Positions 26,990 through 36,483 of a stretch of DNA of 64,000 nucleotides are shown piece after piece. Position 1 is the first letter of the stretch, and the number at the start of each line of letters is the position of its first letter. The notes under the pieces were generated by a model. That model had not been told where the DNA came from, did not search any database, and worked only from the letters and a program-made list of their open reading frames with translations. A program made the translations under genes and the position numbers. This stretch comes from an uncultured Oleispira sp. (GTDB taxonomy: Bacteria > Pseudomonadota > Gammaproteobacteria > Pseudomonadales > Oceanobacteraceae), in NCBI GenBank assembly GCA_913061415.1, contig CAJXUD010000004.1, positions 124,001-188,000 of the forward strand, written 5' to 3'.

Positions 26990-27589
26990 TCAATCAATAA
27001 AATAATATCCCGTCTCAGGAATCGTCGACTCCTTTTGAATGCGTTTGCGCTGGCTATGAGCAAAACTGTTAGCATCATTGCCTAGCGGTGCACGGCAGTC
27101 GACGTTATAACGCTGGCTATCCATGGTCTGCAAGCAATTACGGAAACCTTGATCAATGACCATTTCTAACAGTGTCTCAACCGTTCCATCCGACATTACA
27201 TCCGTAGAAATAACGCGCGCGCCATGAATATACGTATCAACATAAGTACGGAAGCGGTCGCTCTGTACGGCTAAATCTCGCACAGTGGTACTACCCTGCA
27301 ACGCTGTTCCGTATACGCGCTCAACCATAGAACGATAAGCATCAAGCTTTGACGCACGAATCGCCATTAAGCGACTTTGTGCATCCGACAGTGATTTCTG
27401 TTTAACCACAGCGCCGTAGCCAACAACTCTCAAAATCATGGGAGCAATAGGATCAACCTCTTGTTCAACTGGCTGAAAAAAAGCTTCTGGTTCTTCAGTA
27501 ATGGATTCATCTTCAACAAACATACTGGAGCATGCCGTTAAAAAAATACTACTGCAGACGACGATATGGCTTAGCTTGATTCTTTTCAT
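26990..27589 (-). CDS. flgP: LPP20-family lipoprotein FlgP-like
   Basis: A 199-aa lipoprotein: MKRIKLSHIVVCSSIFLTAC has a clear lipobox (LTAC, Cys20). The mature part carries an LPP20/FlgP domain with LRVVGYGAV, SLSDAQSRLMAIRASKLDAY and RSMVERVYGTAL. FlgP is an outer-membrane component of the H ring in Vibrio and of the basal disk in Campylobacter. The start has GAGGGAATTG upstream. It is first in a two-gene unit with flgT; the usual third partner, flgO, is not next to it. Confidence 0.8.
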   Translation of the reverse strand: MKRIKLSHIVVCSSIFLTACSSMFVEDESITEEPEAFFQPVEQEVDPIAPMILRVVGYGAVVKQKSLSDAQSRLMAIRASKLDAYRSMVERVYGTALQGSTTVRDLAVQSDRFRTYVDTYIHGARVISTDVMSDGTVETLLEMVIDQGFRNCLQTMDSQRYNVDCRAPLGNDANSFAHSQRKRIQKESTIPETGYYFID

Positions 27590-27952
27590 TTCAATTCCCT
27601 CAGTACTTGTACCTTTAAAAGCACAACCACATTAACTTAATGCTTTGTTCGCGATTTCTTTAGAACTAAAGACGCTATCGGCCCAAGTTCTAATATATTT
27701 AGTAATTAATAACTTTTTATCGAAACAATTTACCTTTCATAAACCTCTTTTTAACAACGTCCATAAAACCTGATGAAAATTAATTCAGCTCAATTAATTG
27801 GAGAATACCTCAGATTGAGCATGCAAAATCCCATGAAATTCTCTATGCTGTTTATATAGCTCTATGAAATGAATAACTAGAAATGAATGATTAGAAATAT
27901 TCTATAAGCAATAAAAATATCATTAGAGCTGCATTCCAAAGGACCCGAGAAT
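27590..27952. other. Divergent intergenic region, flgP versus envelope cluster
   Basis: 363 bases, notably AT-rich. It must carry the promoters for flgP (minus) and the TraF-like gene (plus). I see no sigma-54 type GG-N10-GC element and no convincing sigma-28 site by eye. An AATTAATTCAGCTCAATTAATT inverted motif lies near 27780-27801. No ORF of note. Confidence 0.6.
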
Positions 27953-29641
27953 ATGATTAAACACGCCAAACTAGGAGTCGGCTTTAGTGTCGTCATTCTG
28001 CAATGCTCATTCTTAGAATTAGCCTATGCAGTGCCGCTGCTGCCTATTGACGCCCGAGGTTTGGCCATGGGAAGTACGGGGGTTGCAAGTGCCAAGCTAG
28101 CTCATGCACCTCAATACAACCCAGCCCTGCTATCCACCGCCGCTGAAGATGAAGACTTTGCCATCGTACTTCCCCAAGTCGGGGTCGTAGGTGCAGACGA
28201 AGAAGACATGATCGATTCTGTTGATGCGATTGCTAATGACGAATATTCAGGGGGGAGCAATGGCGATACGATCTTTGAGCATTTTGAAGGGATAACCGAT
28301 CAGCTTGATGCCATTCTTGTTTCTGGCGGCTCCGGTGTGGTTCCGATGGAGCAACAGCTTGATGGTTTTAAAACTTTAATCGAAAACGTACCGGGCAATG
28401 GCGGCAATAACAATACAACCTCGACCCAACTCACCCAAGCAGCGACCGACTTAAATACCTCAGCGCAATCCCTCACCGGACAAACTCAAAACTTAGAAGA
28501 AACTACGCTCGATTTTACCAATAGCTTAAGCTCTATTTCTGGCAGAGCCATTCGCGGTACAGCGGGTATCAATGGCGCTATTGCCATTCCCAGTAAAACG
28601 TTCGCAGCCGCCATATCTGTTTCAGGTTCTGCTTTTTTCTCTGGTCGAATGTTTTTTACGGACAGCGACGCCTCTCTTTTAAATGGCTACGCCGAGGCGA
28701 TAAATTCCTACGCCGACTCAACACAAACCTATACCAACTCAGCCGAACAATTAGCCACCGCCGTCGAATCGTTGGATAACTGCCAAACCAACAATTCTGG
28801 TAATGCCGCCGCCTGTGCACCACAAGCCTATGCAGTCGGTTTATACACAACCCAAGCCGAAAGCCATTTATCCGATTTACAAACCTTCAGCTATGACAAA
28901 GACGGCCGCACAATTTTGTCAACCGATAGCACCACAGGGGATATCATTTTAAATGATGAGCTGACATCAAACGTTCAAATCGTAGCCGTTGGTATCTCGG
29001 AAGTTGGACTGACCCTATCGAGTAATTTTGACATTGCGGGTGAAAATATTGCCATTGGTATTACGCCAAAATTACAAACGATTAAAACGTTTAACTATGC
29101 CGCGAGAGTCGAAGAAGAAGATATTGAAGAAGAGGCAATTACGGATACCGAACAAAACTTTTCTGCAATCAACCTAGATGCCGGTGCCGCGTATCAATTC
29201 GGTGATAATAATCAATGGCAGATCGGTCTAGTTGCTAAAAATTTAATCAGTAAAGAATATGAAACCGAAAGTAATCCCGATTCTAAAACAGGCAAGAGAA
29301 CAAAAACAACCATCAACCTCGATACTCAATTTCGCAGTGGTATTTCTCATTCAACAGACTGGACCGTGATTGCATTTGATATTGATTTAATGGAAAACGA
29401 CCCGGTCGCTTTCGAAGCCCCAACTCAGTATGCCTCAATCGGGGCTGAACTTGATCTATTTGATACTCTACAACTTCGTGCGGGTTATCGCACAAATCTA
29501 AGCCTTTCAGATTCCTCAGTCGTCTCTGCGGGCCTTGGTTTTTCACCTTTTGGTGCTCATTTAGATGTTGCTGTTATGGCAAACCCTAGCGACGTTAAAA
29601 AAGAAGCTGGGGCAGCCTTAGAGCTAGGTTTTTACTTTTAA
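27953..29641 (+). CDS. TraF-like outer-membrane beta-barrel protein (PF13729-type)
   Basis: A 562-aa exported protein. The signal peptide ends LELAYA-VP. The mature start, LPIDARGLAMGSTGVASAKL followed by APQYNPALLS, is the signature of proteins called conjugal transfer TraF-like, which belong to the FadL/OMPP1-type barrel group. Residues 125-190 are Thr/Gln/Asn-rich and may be an extracellular or plug segment. The C-terminus AALELGFYF ends in Phe, as expected for Bam-inserted barrels. No conjugation genes are nearby, so a transfer role is unlikely. It heads a three-gene cluster with another barrel and a lipoprotein. AAGGACCCGAG precedes the start. Confidence 0.75.
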   Translation: MIKHAKLGVGFSVVILQCSFLELAYAVPLLPIDARGLAMGSTGVASAKLAHAPQYNPALLSTAAEDEDFAIVLPQVGVVGADEEDMIDSVDAIANDEYSGGSNGDTIFEHFEGITDQLDAILVSGGSGVVPMEQQLDGFKTLIENVPGNGGNNNTTSTQLTQAATDLNTSAQSLTGQTQNLEETTLDFTNSLSSISGRAIRGTAGINGAIAIPSKTFAAAISVSGSAFFSGRMFFTDSDASLLNGYAEAINSYADSTQTYTNSAEQLATAVESLDNCQTNNSGNAAACAPQAYAVGLYTTQAESHLSDLQTFSYDKDGRTILSTDSTTGDIILNDELTSNVQIVAVGISEVGLTLSSNFDIAGENIAIGITPKLQTIKTFNYAARVEEEDIEEEAITDTEQNFSAINLDAGAAYQFGDNNQWQIGLVAKNLISKEYETESNPDSKTGKRTKTTINLDTQFRSGISHSTDWTVIAFDIDLMENDPVAFEAPTQYASIGAELDLFDTLQLRAGYRTNLSLSDSSVVSAGLGFSPFGAHLDVAVMANPSDVKKEAGAALELGFYF

Positions 29642-29829
29642 TAATCTTTGATTATGATAAATATTTTCATCAGAAAATTTTATATGCCTATACACATAGG
29701 TCTACGATTAGACTAGATACGACAGGAATGTCCTGATTTTTTATTCATGATCAACGCCTATTAACCTATACTGTACCCAATGCCACTTTTAAATTATAAA
29801 ATTGCTTTATTGAAGGACTCAATTCTCCC

Positions 29830-31155
29830 ATGAAAAAAATCATCCCTCTTCTAGTGGGTGGCTTACTGCCAGTATTGGCTCAAGCCGCTCCTGTTATGAC
29901 TAAACCGGCTTCCTTATTGACACTGGGTACGGGCGCGACACCACAAACAGGATTATCAATAATGTACAACCCGGCAGCGGGCGAAACAGTTATTGAAGAA
30001 GGTGAAAACTTCCGATGGGGCTATCTTGCCTCTATGGGTGTAGCCGTTGAACTAGGCGACGCTGATAACTTCGGTGATGATGTCGATGAGTTAATTGAAA
30101 CCTTAGAGTCCGATAACGTAACGGCCGCAGAAGGTAATGAAGCAATTGAAAACTACAATAATAACATTCGTCATAAATTAGGTGATGAAGGTTATATCAA
30201 AACGGATATTCATGTAGTAGCACCACTCGCCCCCTTCTCTATTCGTTCTGAAGCCTTAGGCGGAGTTTTATCACTGGATGCCATGGGTGGTATCACGATT
30301 AAAGCGTCTGTTCTAGATGATGATATTACTGTTAATACCTTCACCCAAGAATTTGAAACGAATACCGCAGCTTATTTAAAAAGCGCTGAATACTTCTCTA
30401 TTGGTTTAGGTTATAGCCGTGCGATTAATCATTCACTTGTCACTAAATTTACCGATCCTTTAGGTGGCCGCTTATTAGCCGGTGTTCGTGGTAACTTATA
30501 TACCTACAGCCTTTCTAAACAGGTCGTAGGGTTACTGAATGTTGATGAAGATGATGAATTAAGCGATGTTATTCAAGATGACATCAGCTCCAACAAAAAA
30601 ACAACGTCAGCAATCGGCGTTGACTTAGGCCTCATCTGGGAAGCAGCGAATTATCATATCGGCTACACATGGCGCAATGTGAACGAACCAGAATTTGAAT
30701 ACGGCAGCCTAGGCGAAAACTGTTCATCCAAAGACTCTGCAACGTCTATGAGCAACTGTTTCACTGCACTTTATTTTGCCGCTAAAGATCAGTTAGCGCT
30801 TAATGAAGTATACGTTATGACCTCTCAGTCGAGTATTGATGCAGCTATTAATACTGAAAACAAGCGCCTACGCTTAGCAGCATCTTACGATTTGCAACCG
30901 GTACGTGATCCAATTGGTGATGAGTACCAGTGGGCTTCACTATCTGCTGCTTATGTTAGTTCATCCTTTATTGGTGGCCGTATTGGTTTAAGTAAAAACC
31001 AAGCCGGTAGCGAATTAACAATGCTTAATGCTGGTTTGTCGCTATTTGGTGGAATGAATCTAGATGTTAGCTACAGCTTGGATACTATCGAAGCGGATGG
31101 CGATACCCTCCCTAGAGCATTTGGTATTAACTTAGGATTTGAAAACAGCTTTTAA
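29830..31155 (+). CDS. Second TraF/FadL-like outer-membrane barrel protein
   Basis: A 441-aa exported protein with signal peptide MKKIIPLLVGGLLPVLAQAA. The start of the mature protein (TKPASLLTLGTGATPQTGLS, then MYNPAAGE) parallels the DARGLAMG...NPALL region of the preceding gene, suggesting the same superfamily. The C-terminus INLGFENSF ends in Phe. Strands such as AKDQLALNEVYV and ISLGLGYSRAI-type segments fit a beta barrel. It has a paired cysteine region (ENCSSKDSATSMSNCF). It lies 188 bases after the first barrel gene and 46 bases before the lipoprotein gene. Cargo unknown. Confidence 0.72.
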   Translation: MKKIIPLLVGGLLPVLAQAAPVMTKPASLLTLGTGATPQTGLSIMYNPAAGETVIEEGENFRWGYLASMGVAVELGDADNFGDDVDELIETLESDNVTAAEGNEAIENYNNNIRHKLGDEGYIKTDIHVVAPLAPFSIRSEALGGVLSLDAMGGITIKASVLDDDITVNTFTQEFETNTAAYLKSAEYFSIGLGYSRAINHSLVTKFTDPLGGRLLAGVRGNLYTYSLSKQVVGLLNVDEDDELSDVIQDDISSNKKTTSAIGVDLGLIWEAANYHIGYTWRNVNEPEFEYGSLGENCSSKDSATSMSNCFTALYFAAKDQLALNEVYVMTSQSSIDAAINTENKRLRLAASYDLQPVRDPIGDEYQWASLSAAYVSSSFIGGRIGLSKNQAGSELTMLNAGLSLFGGMNLDVSYSLDTIEADGDTLPRAFGINLGFENSF

Positions 31156-31201
31156 TTTAAAAATTAAATGCACTTCATAAATTAATTAGGAAAATAACAA
31201 T

Positions 31202-32818
31202 ATGAAATTTAATAAAAATTTATTAGCTGTTGCGATCACCTCGGTTACCGCTCTCTCTCTTTATGGTTGTGGTACTGACAAACAAGATGGTGGCAAAGGT
31301 TCTTCTAATGCGGTCATTGGTTCTGGTATTGCGGTTGACGGCCCAATTGTTCGCGCTCAAGTCTTTTATGATTTAAACGGTAACAAAAAGAAAGACTCTT
31401 ATGAGCCAGGTGCCTTAACCGACAATAACGGTCACTATAATCGTGACTACATAAATAACATTGATTACTGCTCTGGCGCATCTGCCCGACCTGAATTTTG
31501 CTTATCACTGACCTTTGACCAGAGCAATACGCTGACTGACGATACTAAAATCATCGTAACCGGTGGTTATGATCTTTATACTGGCGAGCCCTTTGAAGGC
31601 TCTATGTCATTCCCAGCTAAGTCGTCTACTGGTTTATCTAGACTGATTGCGATCACACCTTTAACTTCTATGATGGAGGCTGGATCTGAGGGGTATGAAG
31701 ATTTTATTGATTACCTTAGAACCTTGGCTGGTCTAACAGAACTCACACTCAGCAACATACTCAATTTAAACTTCCTTGAATCTGAAGCTAAATTTAATGC
31801 CGAAGCCTTTGCTATAACCTATCAAATGCACAAATACGTGACGGTTATTTCTGACTGGGTAAAAGAGCACTATTCAGAGATCGAAGAAGGCGAAGAAGTT
31901 TCTTCTGATATCAGTGGCCTGATTTACCGCCAATTTGAAGATCTGAATAGCGCTAGTTACAGCACCGCTTGGAACAAGATCCGCTCTGACATTGATGATA
32001 TTTATACAGCAGCTGAATTAACAACAGAAACAGCACCTGATAGTGATGCTGTTGATGTATTAACGGCTCGATTAGGCGCCGTCAATAGCGCGACTACTGC
32101 TGCTTTTGGCAGTAGCCCACTTGGTAGTGCCTTAACTTTCGCCAATGTAAAAGGCCGTACTCGCGGTGTTGAAGTCGTTGTTCTTCAGATTATTCGTGGA
32201 GAGAATGAAGGTGCCCACACGAGTGCCTTAGCAGCATTAAGTGATGCTACCTACCTAACCAATTTAGAAGGTGACGCAGAAGGCAATTTCAACTTCACGC
32301 AATTAGTAGAAGCTGAAGGCACACCTGCTCAAATCATTGCAGTGGCTAATACAGCTAAAAATAGCAGTGGCAGCAGCTTAAGTAGCGATCTAGCCGGTAA
32401 AATGCTGGACTTTGAAGATGACGGCAGCGATGAAAGCATTGAAAGTAAAGCCGCAATTTTCTTCACGGGTGCAGAAGGCGCTACTCGAGGCAATATTCAC
32501 TTGTGCCTTAAGTATTCCGATACCAATGATAGTGATGCTTTATTAGCAGGTGATTACATCTCTGGTACTTGGGAAACGTTAGCCGCTTTAAACAATACAG
32601 TCATGTTGCGCTTAGAGTACTTAGGCGGACGTTCTGCAGTATTGAAGAAAATTGGCCTAACAGGTAGTGGCAATGAAACTGAATACCGCTTTGACTTCAA
32701 TGGTGAAACATCTAAGTTCACTAGTGATCAAGGCTTCGAAGAGACTCCAGCAGGAACTGAGGTTATCACTTCAAGTGCTGCTTGCAAGATCTATGTTGAC
32801 GCACAAACTGAAAGCTAA
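31202..32818 (+). CDS. Large lipoprotein with SdrD B-like/EF-hand-like repeat region
   Basis: A 538-aa lipoprotein: lipobox LYGC with Cys23 after MKFNKNLLAVAITSVTALSL. Right after a Gly/Ser linker comes a domain with GPIVRAQVFYDLNGNKKKDS followed by YEPGALTDNNGHY, the calcium-loop style pattern of SdrD B-like and dockerin-like modules. The long middle part is helical, then an acidic C-terminal domain with two late cysteines. No family name can be given for the rest. It closes the envelope cluster and is followed by a clear terminator, so the three genes are probably one unit. Confidence 0.7.
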   Translation: MKFNKNLLAVAITSVTALSLYGCGTDKQDGGKGSSNAVIGSGIAVDGPIVRAQVFYDLNGNKKKDSYEPGALTDNNGHYNRDYINNIDYCSGASARPEFCLSLTFDQSNTLTDDTKIIVTGGYDLYTGEPFEGSMSFPAKSSTGLSRLIAITPLTSMMEAGSEGYEDFIDYLRTLAGLTELTLSNILNLNFLESEAKFNAEAFAITYQMHKYVTVISDWVKEHYSEIEEGEEVSSDISGLIYRQFEDLNSASYSTAWNKIRSDIDDIYTAAELTTETAPDSDAVDVLTARLGAVNSATTAAFGSSPLGSALTFANVKGRTRGVEVVVLQIIRGENEGAHTSALAALSDATYLTNLEGDAEGNFNFTQLVEAEGTPAQIIAVANTAKNSSGSSLSSDLAGKMLDFEDDGSDESIESKAAIFFTGAEGATRGNIHLCLKYSDTNDSDALLAGDYISGTWETLAALNNTVMLRLEYLGGRSAVLKKIGLTGSGNETEYRFDFNGETSKFTSDQGFEETPAGTEVITSSAACKIYVDAQTES

Positions 32819-32848
32819 ATAATTCAACTTATTTAGACTCTAAGCTTA

Positions 32849-32882
32849 AAAAGCCTTAATCTTCGGATTAGGGCTTTTTTTT
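32849..32882 (+). terminator. Rho-independent terminator of the envelope cluster
   Basis: Stem AAGCCTTAAT/ATTAGGGCTT (one G-T pair), loop CTTCGG and eight Ts, 30 bases after the lipoprotein stop. Confidence 0.92.
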
Positions 32883-32914
32883 GCTCTGTTAATTAATTTT
32901 TACTCAAATGGTTC

Positions 32915-34153
32915 ATGATGCAAATTTACCTAGTCGGTGGCGCCGTGCGCGACACACTTTTGAACATCCCGATGAAAGATCGAGACTGGGTTGTCGTGGG
33001 GAGCACTCCCGAAGATCTCATTGACTTAGGCTATAGCCAGGTGGGCGCTGATTTTCCGGTATTTTTGCACCCCAAATCTAAAGAAGAATATGCCTTAGCC
33101 CGAACTGAGCGTAAATCAGGTGGCGGTTACCAAGGATTTAACTGTGACTTCAACCCTGACATCACCTTAGAAGAAGATTTACTGCGTCGCGACCTAACCA
33201 TCAACGCAATGGCTCAAGACAGCTCAGGAACGATCTACGATCCCTACAACGGCAAAAAAGACATAGAACTTAAGATACTTCGCCATGTTTCGGTGGCATT
33301 CGCAGAAGACCCTCTGCGCGTTTTACGTGTTGCCCGCTTTGCAGCCCGTTTCGCGCACTTAGGTTTTACTATTGCACACGAAACCATCGAATTAATGCGC
33401 ACTATTGCTAACAGTGGCGAATTAAACTTATTAACGCCAGAAAGAGTCTGGTTAGAGACAGAACGAGCCTTAGGCGAATCTCAACCTTGGGTCTATTTTC
33501 AAGCATTACGCGATTGCGGTGCGCTTGCGGTTATCTTTCCAGAAATAGATCGCTTATTTGGAATCCCACAGCCCGAGAAACATCACCCAGAAATAGACTG
33601 CGGCATCCACACGCTCATGGTGCTAGAACAGGCCAGCAAATTAACAACGGATATCAGCACACGCTGGGCAAGTTTGCTACACGACTTAGGCAAAGGTCTA
33701 ACCAAGGAATCCATATTACCCAGCCATCATGGGCATGAACAATCAGGTGAAAAACTGGTTATCCGAGTGAATAAACGCTTAAAAACGCCCAGTGAATTTA
33801 AAGACCTCTCGCGTTTAGTGTGTATGTACCATACCCATATACATCGAGCGTTCGAATTAAAACCCTCAACCATTGTTACGCTGTTTAATAATATTGATTT
33901 ATGGCGCAAACCAGAACGCTTGCAAAAAATACTCATCGCTTGCAAAGCGGATAGTCGCGGACGTACGGGCTTTGAAGAAGTTGAATATAGCCAGGTTGAG
34001 TACATAACAGAACTCGCCGACGCTTGTTTGGAAATTACGGCTAAGCAGTTTATTGAGCAGGGAATTGTTGGCAAAGAGATTGGTGAGGCGATGGCTCGGG
34101 AACGGGTTGAGGTGATTGCTCGAGCTAAAAAAATAAGGAAAGCTTTGGAGTGA
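32915..34153 (+). CDS. cca: Multifunctional CCA-adding enzyme
   Basis: tRNA nucleotidyltransferase that builds or repairs the CCA end of tRNAs. The N-terminal class II polymerase domain has IYLVGGAVRDTLL, DRDWVVVGS and RRDLTINAMA. The C-terminal HD domain (HTLMVLEQASKL, then LLHDLGKG) gives the phosphatase and phosphodiesterase activities of the E. coli type. It is 412 aa, full length. Two ATGs abut (32915 and 32918); the second gives the usual MQIYLVGG start. The stop codon opens an 11-bp tandem repeat. Confidence 0.96.
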   Translation: MMQIYLVGGAVRDTLLNIPMKDRDWVVVGSTPEDLIDLGYSQVGADFPVFLHPKSKEEYALARTERKSGGGYQGFNCDFNPDITLEEDLLRRDLTINAMAQDSSGTIYDPYNGKKDIELKILRHVSVAFAEDPLRVLRVARFAARFAHLGFTIAHETIELMRTIANSGELNLLTPERVWLETERALGESQPWVYFQALRDCGALAVIFPEIDRLFGIPQPEKHHPEIDCGIHTLMVLEQASKLTTDISTRWASLLHDLGKGLTKESILPSHHGHEQSGEKLVIRVNKRLKTPSEFKDLSRLVCMYHTHIHRAFELKPSTIVTLFNNIDLWRKPERLQKILIACKADSRGRTGFEEVEYSQVEYITELADACLEITAKQFIEQGIVGKEIGEAMARERVEVIARAKKIRKALE

Positions 34154-34200
34154 TTGTGGAGTGATTGTGGAGTGATTGTGGAGTGATTGTGGAGTGATTG
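34148..34200. repeat. 11-bp tandem repeat across the cca stop codon
   Basis: GAGTGATTGTG occurs four times in perfect tandem from 34148, plus a partial fifth copy to 34200. The cca stop TGA is in the first copy. Because 11 is not a multiple of 3 and the stop is in copy one, copy number does not alter the protein. Confidence 0.95.
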
Positions 34201-34261
34201 GCTGGCTGATTTATTAACCACCGAGAAAGAGCTAAAGACAAAAGCGCCAACTAAATCGTAA

Positions 34262-34744
34262 CTAAGGCGCCAATTCAAGCCGACTATCAAAACTCAAATT
34301 CATCACCCGCCAAAGCTCAGCAAACGTCTCTCCGCTCACAGGGTGCAACTCATCACCCGCAATATCCTGCAAAGGCCGCAAGACAAAATCAAACTTATCA
34401 ATATCTGAGCGTGGTATTTTATACCCACCCACCTTGCCAACATAATTCCCATACATCAGCAGGTCGATATCCAAACTGCGCGGCGCAAACTTAACGGCTT
34501 GCTCAGGTCGGCCATGATCAAATTCAATCTGACGCAATACATTAACGACTTCCGTAATGGGTAAATCCGTTTCTGCGCGTACAACTAAATTATAAAAGTC
34601 ATCACCATCAAATCCAAAAGATGGCGCTAAATAAATCGGAGAAATATCCAATTTAGAAAATAACGTTTCTAAACTTTTTAATCCGGCGCTGATATTTTTT
34701 TTCGGTTCAATATTAGAACCGATCCCTAAATAAAGACTAACCAC
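34262..34744 (-). CDS. folK: 2-amino-4-hydroxy-6-hydroxymethyldihydropteridine pyrophosphokinase
   Basis: HPPK of folate synthesis; transfers pyrophosphate from ATP to the pterin. Motifs: [17 protein letters not shown] at the start, and FAPRSLDIDLLMYG holding the Mg-binding Asp pair. From GTG 34744 the protein is 160 aa, normal for HPPK, with GGAAA upstream. The start overlaps the folB stop by 8 bases, giving a tight folB-folK pair. A longer start at 34768 would lie wholly within folB. Confidence 0.94.
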   Translation of the reverse strand: MVSLYLGIGSNIEPKKNISAGLKSLETLFSKLDISPIYLAPSFGFDGDDFYNLVVRAETDLPITEVVNVLRQIEFDHGRPEQAVKFAPRSLDIDLLMYGNYVGKVGGYKIPRSDIDKFDFVLRPLQDIAGDELHPVSGETFAELWRVMNLSFDSRLELAP

Positions 34745-35084
34745 GTTCAATTTCCAGCCCAACCGCAATAGCGTTTGGCGCTACCGCTGGTTTTTCTACT
34801 CGAATTTTAATTTTAGGAATAGAGAATTCTGCACGTAGGGTTTCGGCTAACTGCACCAATAAACGCTCTAATAAATCGTACTGATTAGCTTGAACAAACT
34901 CAATAACCCGGTCGCTTACCGCCGCATAATTTAAGGCATACGCTAAATCATCAGTGGCAGCTGCTTGAGTAATATCCCAATCCATTTCGAGATCAAAAAT
35001 CAACGGCTGCTGAACCTGTTTTTCCCAATCGAAAACGCCAATAATCGTTTCAACGGTTAACCCACGAATAAATACCTTATCCAT
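34737..35084 (-). CDS. folB: Dihydroneopterin aldolase
   Basis: Folate-pathway enzyme that forms 6-hydroxymethyl-dihydropterin, the FolK substrate. Family text: [45 protein letters not shown] and [13 protein letters not shown]. It is 115 aa from ATG 35084, which overlaps the tsaD stop by 8 bases; GTG 35096 is an alternative. The tight overlaps tsaD-folB-folK imply one transcript. Confidence 0.94.
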   Translation of the reverse strand: MDKVFIRGLTVETIIGVFDWEKQVQQPLIFDLEMDWDITQAAATDDLAYALNYAAVSDRVIEFVQANQYDLLERLLVQLAETLRAEFSIPKIKIRVEKPAVAPNAIAVGLEIERG

Positions 35085-36129
35085 TGCTATCGGCACTCTT
35101 CGAATTAATAGAACTTAATTCCGTCATAGGCCAGCGCGGAACGACCGACAAACTTAAATCAGTGCTCTGCCCCGCTAATAAACGCTGGCAACCGGCATAC
35201 GCAATCATCGCACCGTTATCAGTACAGAATTCAGCACGCGGATAGAATGCCTGCCCACCGACTTTTCCTGTCATCTCGACTAACTGTTGGCGCAATAATT
35301 TATTAGCACCTACGCCACCGGCAATCACAAGATTTTTTAAGCCTGTTTGCTTTAAAGCACGCTTACATTTAATGGCTAAGGTATCAACAACCGCGGCTTG
35401 GAAGCACGCACTGATATCCGCTTTCGTTTGCTCATCCAAAATACCATCAACCGCATTTTTGATAATCGCGGTACGCGCAGCCGTTTTTAAACCACTAAAC
35501 GAAAAATCTAAACCTGCACGGTTTGTCATAGGACGAGGGAATTCAAAACGCTTATCATCCCCCAGCTCTGCTAATTTACTCAGCTCTGGACCACCGGGAT
35601 AAGGTAAACCCATCATTTTAGCGGCTTTATCAAAGGCCTCACCGGCGGCGTCATCTAGCGACTCGCCTAATAAGGTATATTCCCCAATGCCCGCAACATG
35701 AACTAACTGAGTATGGCCACCGGATACGAGTAACGCGACAAACGGGAACTCTGGTCGGTCATCTTCTAACATTGGCGCTAATAAGTGACCTTCCATATGA
35801 TGAACACCAACAGCAGGAATACCCAACCCCCACGCCAGCGATCGCCCTAAACTTGCACCAACCAATAGCGCCCCTACTAGACCAGGGCCTTGCGTATAGG
35901 CAATGCCTTCAAGGTCTTTCACCGTATGACCGGCTTCCGCCAAGGCTTCATTGATGAGCGGTAAAGCTTTACGCACATGATCACGAGAAGCCAATTCTGG
36001 TACAACGCCACCATATTCTGCATGTACCGCAATTTGAGAGTATAAACGGTGTGCCAATAAGCCTCGTTCGCTATCATAAACAGCAACACCGGTTTCATCG
36101 CAGGAAGTTTCTAAGCCAAGAATCAGCAT
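35077..36129 (-). CDS. tsaD: tRNA threonylcarbamoyladenosine transferase TsaD
   Basis: Forms the t6A modification at position 37 of ANN-decoding tRNAs, with TsaB and TsaE. ASKHA-fold motifs: [16 protein letters not shown], the metal-binding [15 protein letters not shown] and [10 protein letters not shown]. It is 350 aa, typical length. It is divergent from rpsU, the classic arrangement in gammaproteobacteria. It leads a minus-strand tsaD-folB-folK operon. Confidence 0.97.
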   Translation of the reverse strand: MLILGLETSCDETGVAVYDSERGLLAHRLYSQIAVHAEYGGVVPELASRDHVRKALPLINEALAEAGHTVKDLEGIAYTQGPGLVGALLVGASLGRSLAWGLGIPAVGVHHMEGHLLAPMLEDDRPEFPFVALLVSGGHTQLVHVAGIGEYTLLGESLDDAAGEAFDKAAKMMGLPYPGGPELSKLAELGDDKRFEFPRPMTNRAGLDFSFSGLKTAARTAIIKNAVDGILDEQTKADISACFQAAVVDTLAIKCKRALKQTGLKNLVIAGGVGANKLLRQQLVEMTGKVGGQAFYPRAEFCTDNGAMIAYAGCQRLLAGQSTDLSLSVVPRWPMTELSSINSKSADSNG

Positions 36130-36483
36130 AAAGCCTCTGATACCTTAATAATAAAAGTTTAATAAAGTCGGAATAATGTTAATTGCGGGCATGATACGCG
36201 CATGCTAATGATTTTAGGATACCTTTGGCACTACTTTGCCTATATTAGGCACTAAATAGATGAATATTTAGACGAATTGCTTCTTTAATTAGCCTGTAAT
36301 CGCCATTTTACGATTATTACCCACTAACCTTGCCTATACTCTTTGCAATTCTCGCGTATACCGATTAGAATGCCCGCCCTTATATAAGGTGTGCAACGCG
36401 CATACATTATAGAAAGACAAAATTTGGGCTTCTTGTGGTTGCCCCTAAAGATTAATACTGAATTATTTATTAGGTGATTTTGG
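36130..36483. other. Divergent promoter region between tsaD and rpsU
   Basis: 354 bases holding the rpsU promoter (36343-36371) and a long leader of about 105 bases to the rpsU start. The tsaD promoter must lie on the other strand near 36150-36250 but I cannot fix it by eye. Confidence 0.6.
36343..36371 (+). promoter_or_regulatory. Sigma-70 promoter for rpsU-yqeY-dnaG
   Basis: -35 TTGCAA (36343-36348), 17-bp spacer, -10 TAGAAT (36366-36371). Both boxes match consensus at most positions and spacing is ideal. It points to the rpsU start about 110 bases downstream. Confidence 0.75.

Noticed and set aside
27953..29641. Conjugation system because of TraF-like annotation
   Set aside because: No other tra, mob or relaxase genes; the family name is historical and the protein looks like a FadL-type barrel.
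34148..34200. CRISPR array
   Set aside because: Direct 11-bp tandem copies without spacers and no cas genes; it is a minisatellite.
33727..34290. 187-aa minus-strand ORF at the 3' end of cca
   Set aside because: It is antisense to cca and the 11-bp repeat; the repeat translates to a TPQSLHNHS-type periodic peptide, with no family match.
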